64,000 nucleotides of DNA. Source: Chamaesiphon minutus PCC 6605 (GTDB lineage: Bacteria; Cyanobacteriota; Cyanobacteriia; Cyanobacteriales; Chamaesiphonaceae). Below are positions 45,198 through 53,135 of the stretch, piece after piece. Below the pieces are notes generated by a model. It was given only the letters and a program-made list of their open reading frames with translations. It was not told the origin of the DNA and searched no databases. Position 1 is the stretch's first letter, and each line of letters begins with the position of its first letter. Location: positions 4,228,886 to 4,292,885 of the forward strand of contig NC_019697.1 of NCBI RefSeq assembly GCF_000317145.1. Reading direction: 5' to 3'. The position numbers and the translations under genes are program-made.

Positions 45198-45773
45198 ATG
45201 GAACTTAGTACTACTGTTAGAGAACTAATTATCAAAGCGAGAATTGTTAGTTTTGAGGATTGGAAAACGACTCATTCGCCAGCAATTATCGATCTATTTC
45301 AAAGTGCTGACGATCGCCGAGAATATCTCACAGATGATGAACTCGACAAAATTGAAGCTAACTCATCTAGTAATTCAAGTCTAATTCCGATCGCTAGATT
45401 ATTGCGAGATGCTGCAACAGAGATCGTTGATGATGCCCGCGATCGAGTTTTAGCCACCTTTCCCGCAATTACTCAACCTGGTGGCGGTTTGTATCCAGCC
45501 GCACGCGCCGAAGCTTGTTGGCGAGACTTCTGGCACTTTTTGCGATGTGTTACCTATGGCATTGCTGGCGGTAGTGTGGAATATACGAGCGATATGGGCT
45601 TAGATTATATGAACTTGTTATACCAAGAATTGCAAGTTCCTCTCGATGCAATGGTGCTAGGTTTGCAAGAGCTGAAAACCGCTAGTTTGACAAGAGTAGA
45701 GCCAGAGCTAAAACCAACTCTAGCACCTTATTTCGATCGATTAATCAGCAAACTTCAGGATTTTAAAAAATAG
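45198..45773 (+). CDS. Divergent orphan phycobiliprotein-like protein
   Basis: A 191-residue protein of the phycobilisome (globin-like) superfamily but unlike CpeA/B, CpcA/B or ApcA-F. The central part RAEACWRDFWHFLRCVTYGIAGGSVEYTSDMGLDYMNLLYQELQVPLDAMVLGL aligns with [19 protein letters not shown]...[14 protein letters not shown] of biliproteins. The Cys in ACWRD matches the single bilin site (Cys82/84), and the RD pair that holds the chromophore is retained. The N-terminal part (to about residue 70) is diverged. It may bind one bilin or act as an assembly, storage or sensory partner. Position in the island between lyase genes favours a role in PE synthesis. Ends in a large palindrome before the convergent lyase gene. 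Confidence 0.75.
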   Translation: MELSTTVRELIIKARIVSFEDWKTTHSPAIIDLFQSADDRREYLTDDELDKIEANSSSNSSLIPIARLLRDAATEIVDDARDRVLATFPAITQPGGGLYPAARAEACWRDFWHFLRCVTYGIAGGSVEYTSDMGLDYMNLLYQELQVPLDAMVLGLQELKTASLTRVEPELKPTLAPYFDRLISKLQDFKK

Positions 45774-45780
45774 AAAATTT

Positions 45781-45832
45781 CACAGAATCGAGGTAGGGAT
45801 AATTCATGAATTACCCCTACCTCGATTCTGTG
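45781..45832. terminator. 52-bp palindrome between convergent genes
   Basis: CACAGAATCGAGGTAGGG with its complement encloses the ATAATTCATGAATTA core. It lies between the orphan biliprotein (+) and the CpcS/CpeS-family gene (-), and the outer arms differ from the related palindromes elsewhere. Likely bidirectional terminator. Confidence 0.65.
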
Positions 45833-45834
45833 TG

Positions 45835-46395
45835 CTATGCGGATAAATGCTTCTGCACCATTGACTGGAGATCTCGCTCGGTGGCACACCGCCGTTCCGA
45901 ACAATAAGTCATCAAATACACGCCATTCATCATCCGTACCGTACTCACCCGCACCCGAAAATCATCGGTGATAAACCAGCAGCGTTCCTGTCCCTGATTG
46001 TTGTCGTAGTCAGTATCGATCGTCAGAATGCCATCATCGCCAAACCAATAACGGCTCACTACGGGAATCTTCTCGACATAGCCTTGATTGCGAATCAGTT
46101 TACCCGATCGCCGCGACGCATCATTAGGCACATCGATTAACACCGCCGCTTGTTCGGGATTTGGTTCGCCTTTATCCTGATTGGCTTGCCACATGAAACT
46201 AGCTCCGCCTGTAGCTTGAGTCGGATCGATATTCTGTTGCTTGCAAATACTCTCGACACGCGGATCTGTCTGTGCCACCACGGAGATATACAAATTTGAC
46301 TCTCCCGACTCATCACCAGAACAGTCAAAGTGATGTACATTACGCTGGGTAAACCACATTCCTTCACTTTTGGTGAAGAAGTCCATCATTGTCAT
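45835..46395 (-). CDS. CpcS/CpeS-family chromophore lyase
   Basis: A 186-residue S-type bilin lyase with a lipocalin fold. The conserved opening MDFFTKSEGMWFTQRNVHHFD and the strands GKLIRNQGYVEKIPVVSRYWFGDDGILTIDTDYDNNQGQERCWFITDDFRVRVSTVRMMNGVYLMTYCSERR are characteristic; the family attaches bilins to Cys82/84-type sites. It is distinct from the cpeS-like gene at 51877, so the organism has at least two S-type lyases here. Which subunit it serves (PC, APC or PE beta) cannot be read from the sequence alone; CpcS, CpeU or CpcU-type names are all possible. Confidence 0.85.
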   Translation of the reverse strand: MTMMDFFTKSEGMWFTQRNVHHFDCSGDESGESNLYISVVAQTDPRVESICKQQNIDPTQATGGASFMWQANQDKGEPNPEQAAVLIDVPNDASRRSGKLIRNQGYVEKIPVVSRYWFGDDGILTIDTDYDNNQGQERCWFITDDFRVRVSTVRMMNGVYLMTYCSERRCATERDLQSMVQKHLSA

Positions 46396-46492
46396 TGGCG
46401 GTTGGAAGAGCATGGGAGTTGGGAGTTGGGAGTTAGGAGAGGGGGAGAGGGGGCGACGAGAAAAAGGACGTTAGCATTCAAACTTTCTATTT

Positions 46493-46558
46493 ACTATCCA
46501 CTATTCACTATCCACTATTCACTATTCACTATTCACTATCCACTACCCTCTACCCTCT
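46493..46558. repeat. Heptanucleotide tandem repeats (CACTATT/CACTATC)n and TACCCTC
   Basis: Some seven units of CACTATT/CACTATC end in CACTACCCTCTACCCTCTAA, where two TACCCTC units join. The array runs into the stop codon of the pentapeptide gene on the minus strand. Confidence 0.8.
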
Positions 46559-47379
46559 AATCCTAGACTCGCTCTAGTAGTATTGCGGGTAAAGGAATTA
46601 TAAGTTTCTAATTCTGCGCTGGGATAGCTGAGTAGACGCGATCGCATTTCATCAGTCACTCCCAGTGCGTGGCTAAAATCTGCCCCGGCAATGCTTTCTA
46701 ATCGATCGAATTCTACATCTGTTAAATCGGCGGCGCGCAAGTCTGCACCAGCTAAATTGGCACCATTCAATGCCGCCTTTCGCAGACAGGCTCCGGTTAA
46801 AAATGCCCGTCGCAAGTCCGATTGACTCAGGCGCACGCCTTGGAGATTAGCTCCCGTGAGATCGGCTCCACCTAAGTAAGCACCCAGTAAATTTGCATCT
46901 TGCAAATCGATGTAGCGCAAGTTGGCAGTGTTGAGTTGGGCACCATTCAATCTCGCACCAGGGCCGATCGCGCCGGAAGATTTATAGTTAAAATTGTCGG
47001 GGAAAATGGTGTATCGATCGTATCTGACGCCTTGCATTTTTAGATCTGTTAAATCTGCACCCCTCAGATCTGTCCCACTCAAATCTACTCGTACCAGGCA
47101 GGCTCCTGTTAAGTTAGCATCTTTCAATATCGCTCGATCGAGACTAGCTCCGCGTAGATCGGCACCAGCGAAATTTGCCCCAGTCAGATCTGTCTGACTG
47201 AGATCTGCTCTAATCAGCGTCGCATGGCGCAAATCGACTTGAGGCAAAGCTTTACCGCTCAACTTAACTTGGTACAAGTCAGCCCCAGCACCAGAGGTTC
47301 CGGCTGCTAATGCCTCAAAAATCTGCTGGTTATCCTGAATGCGACGATCGATCGCGGATACAGTTTGTTCGTGATACAT
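46543..47379 (-). CDS. Pentapeptide repeat protein of the PE island
   Basis: A 278-residue beta-helix protein; start at 47379 (MYHEQTVSAIDRRIQDNQQ). Two blocks of A(D/N)LXX repeats: VDLRHATLIRADLSQTDLTGANFAGADLRGASLDRAILKDANLTGACLVRVDLSGTDLRGADL and, after a loop of about 30 residues, LNTANLRYIDLQDANLLGAYLGGADLTGANLQGVRL. Pentapeptide repeat genes occur in phycobilisome gene regions of marine Synechococcus, so the position here may not be accidental. No catalytic motif. The last codons overlap a heptamer repeat array, which may have shaped the C-terminus. Confidence 0.8.
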   Translation of the reverse strand: MYHEQTVSAIDRRIQDNQQIFEALAAGTSGAGADLYQVKLSGKALPQVDLRHATLIRADLSQTDLTGANFAGADLRGASLDRAILKDANLTGACLVRVDLSGTDLRGADLTDLKMQGVRYDRYTIFPDNFNYKSSGAIGPGARLNGAQLNTANLRYIDLQDANLLGAYLGGADLTGANLQGVRLSQSDLRRAFLTGACLRKAALNGANLAGADLRAADLTDVEFDRLESIAGADFSHALGVTDEMRSRLLSYPSAELETYNSFTRNTTRASLGLEGRG

Positions 47380-47544
47380 GGATATTTTAACCAAGTAAAG
47401 TATGTGTAAAGCCTCAGTCGCGATGCAAACAGGAAGCGGTAATTACCAATTATCAATTCTTGAGTCGATCGGGGAGCGAACAGTGCTAATCTATCTGTTG
47501 ACCGCTGGGGAATCCCAGTTATTCTAGATCGAAAGTGAGGCAAT

Positions 47545-48012
47545 GTGGACAATCTCGATCGGGGACGGATGTTGTTGTCCCATAATTTTGATATCACAGA
47601 TGGCCGTTTAGCAGGTCTTAGTCGGGAAGAATTTACTGAAGTGTTTCGGATCGGAACGAGCGATGACACTCGGATTCAATGTCGCTCGATCGCGCATCCC
47701 CACTGGATTGTGGAAATTTTATTCGATCGCGCTCTCGATCCTCAAGCTGTCGGAGCTGAATGTGCCCGCATCCTTGCCCAGTATCGCCAGCAAGATGCCA
47801 GAAATCGTGCCGATATTTTAATTTTAGGTGGTATCAAAACCACGCCGCCTACTAGCCCCGATCCGGATGCCCTTCAACCCGGACAGTGGGGCGTCGATGT
47901 CGTCGAAACAGTCAATGGCGATCTATTTTTGACTAAAATCGACTGGGATGCCACCATCGCCCAGAAGCCTGCCGATAGTACCTTCAAAGTCCAATTACCG
48001 AGCGATCTTTAA
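47545..48012 (+). CDS. Hypothetical protein of the PE island (possibly DUF2656-like)
   Basis: A protein of up to 155 residues (GTG start at 47545) or 147 residues from the ATG at 47569 (MLLSHNFDITDGRLAGLSREEFTEVFRIG). Conserved-looking stretches are HPHWIVEILFD, LILGGIKTTPPTSPDPDALQPGQWGVDVVET and KPADSTFKVQLPS. I recall a similar small family (DUF2656) as a companion of PE genes in cyanobacteria, but cannot verify it here. It is divergent from the pentapeptide gene and precedes the cpeC leader. No signal peptide or membrane segment. Confidence 0.6.
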   Translation: MDNLDRGRMLLSHNFDITDGRLAGLSREEFTEVFRIGTSDDTRIQCRSIAHPHWIVEILFDRALDPQAVGAECARILAQYRQQDARNRADILILGGIKTTPPTSPDPDALQPGQWGVDVVETVNGDLFLTKIDWDATIAQKPADSTFKVQLPSDL

Positions 48013-48706
48013 AAAGTTGAAAGTTGACAGCAAAGCATTGGCTCTAAATCCTTACTAGTGGGTAATTTAAAAGCTAATCAGCCTTTCCGACATCTAGAGC
48101 GCATTTTCAATTCTGCCCTCTACCTTCATTAACTCCCAACTTAAGAGCGCGTATTTCCAGTTTGCGGATCTAGCAAAAGGAGGATATGTTCTATATGTAA
48201 TCCAACCCTACAGTGTAAGTCTATAATTCTTAATATTTTTAACCTCCTTCTTAGATGAGAATTTAGATGTGTACATTTCGTGCAAGACGAACGATCTTGG
48301 CAAAAGAGTGACGCGACTCATTTTGAGCGAGCAGTGTCCTAAATTACCGATCTAGATTAAAAAAGCCGTGCGCGAATACAAGGTGGATTGACTGCCAGAC
48401 AAGGTTCTAGCCAATAGCTGTATCTAAAAGTATGCTGTTTGGCCAAGGCACGATCTCAGATATTTCCACATTGAAATTACCACACAGCAGATTTTACTCT
48501 ATTTCATACCGCCATAGAAAATTCATAATTATCTTAACATTTTGAGATAATTGCCCCGAAGAGGATGCCCGCACAGATCGATCGAGTCGATTGGAAGTGG
48601 CTATTGGCATGAAATTGAAGCGAATCTACGATTTTAAACAGTCGATTTTGCCATGCCATGCGGACATCCTTTCGAGCTTCTTTTCGTTTACCAGGAGATA
48701 GAATAA
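48013..48706 (+). promoter_or_regulatory. Promoter and long leader of the cpeC operon
   Basis: Nearly 700 non-coding bases before cpeC. At 48173-48190 an AAAGGAGGATATG sequence, a strong Shine-Dalgarno plus ATG, opens a frame of only four codons (MFYM). A complementary AACCTCCTT lies at 48241-48249, so the two can pair in RNA. A degenerate L-box direct repeat in reverse orientation (TGTGTAC-ATTT-CGTGCAA) is at 48268-48285. In Fremyella the cpeC leader is the target of post-transcriptional Cgi control in addition to RcaC, so a long structured leader is expected. The start of cpeC has its own AGGAG. Confidence 0.55.
48268..48285 (-). promoter_or_regulatory. Candidate L box (degenerate, reverse) upstream of cpeC
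   Basis: On the minus strand TTGCACG-AAAT-GTACACA matches TTGCACA-N4-TTGCACA at 11 of 14 positions. It is about 420 bases before the cpeC start and in reverse orientation relative to the gene, in contrast to the cpcB box. Weak on its own, stronger with the other two boxes in the island. Confidence 0.4.
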
Positions 48707-49555
48707 ATGCCCTTTGGACCAGCATCGCGCCTAGGTGTTAGTTTGTTTGACGAAACCCCGCCCCAGGAATGGGTAGCGGGTCGTTCTAATGACGAAATCG
48801 AAACACTGATTTTGGCTGTTTACAGACAAGTACTAGGCAATGCCTATGTCATGGAAAGCGAACGGTTGACCGTTCCCGAATCTCAGTTCAAGCGCGGCGA
48901 ACTCAGCGTCCGCGAATTTGTCCGCGCTGTGGGCAAATCCGACCTGTATCAATCGCGGTTTGCCGATTGTCCTCGCTATCGGTTTGTCGAGCTAAACTTC
49001 CGTCATTTCCTCGGTCGTGCGCCCAACAGCTACGACGAAATGAAAGCTCACAGTGCGATCTTGGATGCTGGCGACTTCGACTCAGAAATCGACTCGTATG
49101 TAGATAGCGACGAATACCAAAATGTATTTGGGGAAAATATCGTTCCTTACATTCGCGGCTACAAAACCGAAGCGATTACTCACATGGTTGGTTTTACGCA
49201 TACCTTCCAACTGGTACGTGGTGCCTCAACTAGCTCCCTGAAAGCCGATGTTGCTGGTAAATCTCCCAAGCTGAATAGTTTGGTCATTAACGCCACCGCC
49301 ACAGCCGTAGTAGAGCCAGGATCTACTTTCCGCAACCCGACTGGGAGCGCGCGCACGCTGCTTGGCCCCAACGCTAGCGAAGGTGGTAAAGTGTACCGGA
49401 TTGAAGTTACTGGTTACCGTGCCAAAGCATTTAACAAAATCTCTAAATTCCGCCAGAGCAACCAAGTTTACATGGTGTCCTACGATAAACTCTCCCAAGA
49501 ATATCAACGGATTCACCAGCAAGGCGGCAAGATCGTTAGCATCACGGCTGTCTAA
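48707..49555 (+). CDS. cpeC: Phycoerythrin rod linker CpeC
   Basis: A 282-residue linker. Phycobilisome linker domain (residues about 28-165): [57 protein letters not shown]...FVELNFRHFLGRAPNSYDEM. C-terminal CpcD-like domain (about 225-282): YRIEVTGYRAKAFNKISKFRQSNQVYMVSYDKLSQEYQRIHQQGGKIVSITAV. It joins PE hexamers into rods. First gene of a unit with the order of Fremyella cpeCDESTR, with an AGGAG ribosome site before the ATG. Naming as CpeC rests on position. Confidence 0.9.
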   Translation: MPFGPASRLGVSLFDETPPQEWVAGRSNDEIETLILAVYRQVLGNAYVMESERLTVPESQFKRGELSVREFVRAVGKSDLYQSRFADCPRYRFVELNFRHFLGRAPNSYDEMKAHSAILDAGDFDSEIDSYVDSDEYQNVFGENIVPYIRGYKTEAITHMVGFTHTFQLVRGASTSSLKADVAGKSPKLNSLVINATATAVVEPGSTFRNPTGSARTLLGPNASEGGKVYRIEVTGYRAKAFNKISKFRQSNQVYMVSYDKLSQEYQRIHQQGGKIVSITAV

Positions 49556-49605
49556 GACTAGTCGATCGATAGTTTAAAAATGTTTAAAGGAGTCAATATT
49601 TAATC

Positions 49606-50343
49606 ATGGCAACAATGACACCGCTCGAACTGTGGCCGACGCGCTCTACAGAAGACGTCCAAGCGATTATTCGCGCAGTCTACAAGCAAGTATTGGGCAA
49701 CCCTCATGTGATGGAAAGCGAACGCTTAACAGCGGCTGAATCGCAACTGGCTAACGGCAATCTCTCCGTGCGCGAGTTCGTCCGTGCTGTCGGTACTTCC
49801 GAATTTTACCGCACGCGTTATTTCGAGAAATGCGCTCCCAATCGGTTTGTGGAATTAAATTTCATGCACTTCTTGGGTCGTCCGCCTGCATCTCAAGCCG
49901 AAATCTCCGAGCATATCGTGCGCTGTGTCGCTGAAGGTTTCGATGCCGAAATCGACTCTTTCATCAATAGCGAAGAGTATCAGGCGACCTTTGGCGAAAA
50001 TGTGGTGCCTTACAATCGTGGTGCTAACACCCAAGTCGGTCAGTCTCAGGTAACTTACAACCGGATGTTCGCGTTAGATCGCGGCCCCGCGCAGGTTAGC
50101 AGTGCGGTGACCTCAGCTCAAATTGGTGCGAGCAATCAAATTAAGGCGGCTAGCGTCAATTTAGGTGGCTCCGGTCAAGCAAATCAGAAAACCTTCAAGA
50201 TTCTGGTTACAGGATCTAAATTTGACAGTCCTCGTCGTCGCAGTACCACAGAATACCGTGTTGCTGGCGATAACATGACTTTGCAAATTCAGCGGATCAA
50301 TCGGAGTGGTGGCAAGATTGTCAGCATTACTGAAGTTGTCTAA
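49606..50343 (+). CDS. cpeD: Phycoerythrin rod linker CpeD
   Basis: A 245-residue PE linker with the same two domains: linker domain (about 13-150: DVQAIIRAVYKQVLGNPHVMESERLTAAESQLANGNLSVREFVRAVGTSEFY) and CpcD-like domain (about 195-245: FKILVTGSKFDSPRRRSTTEYRVAGDNMTLQIQRINRSGGKIVSITEV). It starts 50 nt after cpeC and has a clear AAAGGAG site. Second linker of the operon; which hexamer interface it serves cannot be told from sequence alone. Confidence 0.9.
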   Translation: MATMTPLELWPTRSTEDVQAIIRAVYKQVLGNPHVMESERLTAAESQLANGNLSVREFVRAVGTSEFYRTRYFEKCAPNRFVELNFMHFLGRPPASQAEISEHIVRCVAEGFDAEIDSFINSEEYQATFGENVVPYNRGANTQVGQSQVTYNRMFALDRGPAQVSSAVTSAQIGASNQIKAASVNLGGSGQANQKTFKILVTGSKFDSPRRRSTTEYRVAGDNMTLQIQRINRSGGKIVSITEVV

Positions 50344-50614
50344 ACCGCAATTCTCACCTAGAAAATTGCCGCAGGTTTAAACGACTGCAAATTGAGTTTA
50401 GTACATCCACTTAGCAATCCTAACTCGATCGGATCGATCGGGATTTTAGCCTATTTGAGTTGGAGACCCGATCTATCAAAAGATTTAGGATTGCTACAGT
50501 CAATAAAATAAATATTTTTTAGTAGATGGTTGGGTTATTTCTCTCCCATGCAATCGCACGATCGAGAAACTAGATAAAATTTACACGATTAATTTTTGAT
50601 TAGGAGTAATCATC

Positions 50615-51376
50615 ATGGCACTTTGGGTTAGTAATGCCGATGCCACCGAGTTGTGGAATAATTCTTCTGAAGACGATCTGCAAACTGCGATCCGCGCGGC
50701 TTATCGTCAAGTTTTGGGTAATGCCCATGTGATGGAAAGCCAACGCTTGACTAGTGCAGAATCCATGCTGCGCAATGGCGATATTAACATGCGCGGATTC
50801 ATTCGCGCGATCGCGCAATCCGATCTCTATCGCGCGTTATTTTTTGAGACTTCCTCTGCTTACCGATTTATCGAACTAAATTGCAAGCATTTCCTCGGTC
50901 GCGCTCCACTCAACCAAGCCGAAATTAGCGACCATGTGCGGTTGTATAACGAGCGAGGTTATGAAGCTGAAATTAATTCTTACATCGATAGCGATGAGTA
51001 TGGATCTAAGTTTGGCGAAAATATCGTCCCCAGCGCGCAGGGAAATCGCACCCAAGTAGGGATCGAGAATGTTAATTTCAACCGAACTTTTGCACTCGAT
51101 CGCGGTTTTGCTGCGTATGATGCAGCTAGCAAAAATGCCAAACTGATTGGCGATATTGCAGGCAATCGGGCGACAAAGATCGGTTTTCCCGCTGGTGGTG
51201 CTGCTTATGCCAATACTAGCAAACGCTTCCGAATTGCTGTCAACAAGGCCAAATTTGGCGCGAGAGTAACTCAGAGCAATGCCAGTTTTGAAGTGAGCTA
51301 CAGTCAGTTGTCTAAACAAATTCAAAATATTCAGAAAACTGGTGCAAAAATCCTCAGTATCTCTGAAGTTTCGTAG
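50615..51376 (+). CDS. cpeE: Phycoerythrin rod linker CpeE
   Basis: A 253-residue PE linker: linker domain (DLQTAIRAAYRQVLGNAHVMESQRLTSAESMLRNGDINMRGFIRAIAQSDLYRALFFETS) and CpcD-like C-terminal domain (FRIAVNKAKFGARVTQSNASFEVSYSQLSKQIQNIQKTGAKILSISEV). The 271-nt gap to cpeD is longer than elsewhere in the operon and holds an AT-rich stretch with a possible extra promoter before the gene. Third linker of the cpeCDE series. Confidence 0.9.
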   Translation: MALWVSNADATELWNNSSEDDLQTAIRAAYRQVLGNAHVMESQRLTSAESMLRNGDINMRGFIRAIAQSDLYRALFFETSSAYRFIELNCKHFLGRAPLNQAEISDHVRLYNERGYEAEINSYIDSDEYGSKFGENIVPSAQGNRTQVGIENVNFNRTFALDRGFAAYDAASKNAKLIGDIAGNRATKIGFPAGGAAYANTSKRFRIAVNKAKFGARVTQSNASFEVSYSQLSKQIQNIQKTGAKILSISEVS

Positions 51377-51509
51377 CTAAAACTTGACATCTGAGCCATC
51401 AGCACCATATCCTAATGGCTCAGTTAATACTGGCAATTTAGTCACTCTAATTTGCGACCGATCGCACTCGAGAGTCAAGTACAAATTAAATAAATTTTTG
51501 GAGTTAAAA

Positions 51510-51830
51510 ATGATAGATTGTATGGTCAAGATTGATGTGACAAATATGTCATCTCACTCGCCGATCCGATCTGGATCGTACTCAATGAAAGTTCCGTTTG
51601 CTTCCCTATCGCGGACGATGCAATTCATTCATCGCTCTGGCGGTAAGGTAGTTGAAGTTACCAAACTATCAGCAACTACTACTTTAACCGAGCTACCACA
51701 CCTCGCTACCCCAGTCTATACCTCGACAGTTAACTCCAAGCCGCAGTCTCCAGCAGCAACTGTCGATCGTACCGAGCCGCAATCGACCCAAGATCGCTCG
51801 AAACGGGGTGGCAAACACCATAAAAAATAA
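51510..51830 (+). CDS. Small CpcD-domain linker with Ser/Thr/Pro-rich basic tail
   Basis: A 106-residue protein from the ATG at 51510 (MIDCMVKIDVTNMSSHSPIRSGSYSMKVPFASLSRTMQFIHRSGGKVVEVTKLS), preceded by TTTTGGAG. The first 55 residues are a CpcD-type rod-cap domain (compare cpcD at 59800: VQVPYNRMNEKMQQILRMGGKIVSIQPL). The remaining 50 are Thr/Ser/Pro-rich and end with the basic run DRSKRGGKHHKK. Single-domain CpcD-type linkers end PC rods; one located between cpeE and cpeS should cap or modify PE rods. The extension and basic end are unusual for a cap linker and could contact nucleic acid, membrane or another linker (speculative). Confidence 0.75.
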   Translation: MIDCMVKIDVTNMSSHSPIRSGSYSMKVPFASLSRTMQFIHRSGGKVVEVTKLSATTTLTELPHLATPVYTSTVNSKPQSPAATVDRTEPQSTQDRSKRGGKHHKK

Positions 51831-51876
51831 ATAGCTCACACAAATTTCGGCTGGTAGGTTTGGGTACTCAATATTG

Positions 51877-52413
51877 ATGGATATTATACAGTTTGTCGAG
51901 CAGTCGATCGGACAATGGCGATCGCAACGTAGTGCACATCACATGGCCTTCAGCCAATTTGAAGCAGTGCGATCGATTATTGACATTGACATGCTCTCTA
52001 GCAACGATCCCGCCGTCGTGGAGCTGTGCCAAGCTTATGATGTCGAGCCTAGTAGAGCTGTTTCGCCCTTTCAAATGAAATGGGAAGGACAGTCAGATTG
52101 GGATGAAGATAATCCGGAGGTCAAGGGTAGTACCATTTTAGTGCCAGTTCCCGACCCCGTGGTGCCCCACCGAGGCAAATTACTCAGAGACCAGGGTTAT
52201 GCTGAAACCATCGCCGCCGCAGGTGAATATCACTTTCTCGATGATGGCACTTTCGTATTAATTACTGCATACGAGCGTGCCGCCGCCGAAGAAAGAATTT
52301 GGTTTGCCAATCCTAATTTACGGTTTCGGGTGTCGTTAATTAAAACTAGTGGTGGTAGTGGGGTAGTGACAGCTTCCTTCTCATCCGAAATTAAATCTTC
52401 AAAAGCTGAATAA
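51877..52413 (+). CDS. cpeS: Phycoerythrobilin lyase CpeS
   Basis: A 178-residue S-type lyase of calycin fold: MDIIQFVEQSIGQWRSQRSAHHMAFSQFEAVRSIIDIDML, then GKLLRDQGYAETIAAAGEYHFLDDGTFVLITAYERAAAEERIWFANPNLRFRVSLIK. The position between the cpe linkers and cpeT matches Fremyella cpeS. CpeS attaches phycoerythrobilin to Cys80/82 of CpeB. The ATG at 51877 is used; TTG directly before is not needed. Confidence 0.88.
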   Translation: MDIIQFVEQSIGQWRSQRSAHHMAFSQFEAVRSIIDIDMLSSNDPAVVELCQAYDVEPSRAVSPFQMKWEGQSDWDEDNPEVKGSTILVPVPDPVVPHRGKLLRDQGYAETIAAAGEYHFLDDGTFVLITAYERAAAEERIWFANPNLRFRVSLIKTSGGSGVVTASFSSEIKSSKAE

Positions 52414-52517
52414 TATCAGAGCTTTAACATTTTGTGCGTCTCGACTATCTCTCCTCCTTTTAGATAATTTTTTAATAAATATTGACGATTTAATCGATTT
52501 ATCATCCACCGTCAATT

Positions 52518-53123
52518 ATGACTTCAGTTAAAAACACCGATTTAGTCACACTTTGTCAATGGATGGCCGGAGATTTTAGCAATCGCCAACAATCTTCTAC
52601 TCAGCCACAACAGTTCGCCCATATTCACATTTTTTTCCGTCCGTTACCATTTGATTTTTTCAATGGCATCGGGTTTTATTCCGAACAGGTATACGACCAC
52701 GATCTGTGGACGCCATATCGGCAGGGAATTCATCGAGTAGTAGATCGTGGCGATGATATTTATATTGAAAACTATAGTCTCATCGATCCGATTCGCTATG
52801 CAGGTGCAGCTCGCGAAATATCAATCCTCAAGACGATTACTACCAACAATATTGCCCGTCGCCAGCACTGTTCGATGGTGTTTAGGCGAGAGGGTGACAT
52901 GTTTCGCGGTGGGGTCGAACCAGGAAATCGCTGCTTAATTGAAAAGAAAGGGTGCATGACATATTTGATTAGTGAAGTAGAGATTACTGAAACTACTTGG
53001 TTGAGTCTCGATCGCGGTATGGATGTGAACACACACGAACAAATTTGGGGTTCTACATCCGGCCAATTACGATTTGAAAAGTGTCAAAGTTTTGCGATGG
53101 AATTACCTCTGGATCGGATTTAA
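52518..53123 (+). CDS. cpeT: Phycoerythrobilin lyase CpeT
   Basis: A 201-residue T-type lyase. Conserved features are LCQWMAGDFSNRQQSSTQPQQFAHIHIFFRPLPFDFF, FYSEQVYDHDLWTPYRQGIHRV, GGVEPGNRCLIEKKGCMTYLISEVEI and SLDRGMDVNTHEQIWGSTSGQLRFEK. CpeT attaches phycoerythrobilin to Cys165 of CpeB. Its paralogue at 61123 is placed with the PC genes and is probably CpcT. It is followed 12 nt later by cpeR. Confidence 0.92.
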   Translation: MTSVKNTDLVTLCQWMAGDFSNRQQSSTQPQQFAHIHIFFRPLPFDFFNGIGFYSEQVYDHDLWTPYRQGIHRVVDRGDDIYIENYSLIDPIRYAGAAREISILKTITTNNIARRQHCSMVFRREGDMFRGGVEPGNRCLIEKKGCMTYLISEVEITETTWLSLDRGMDVNTHEQIWGSTSGQLRFEKCQSFAMELPLDRI

Positions 53124-53135
53124 GGTGGCAACAAT

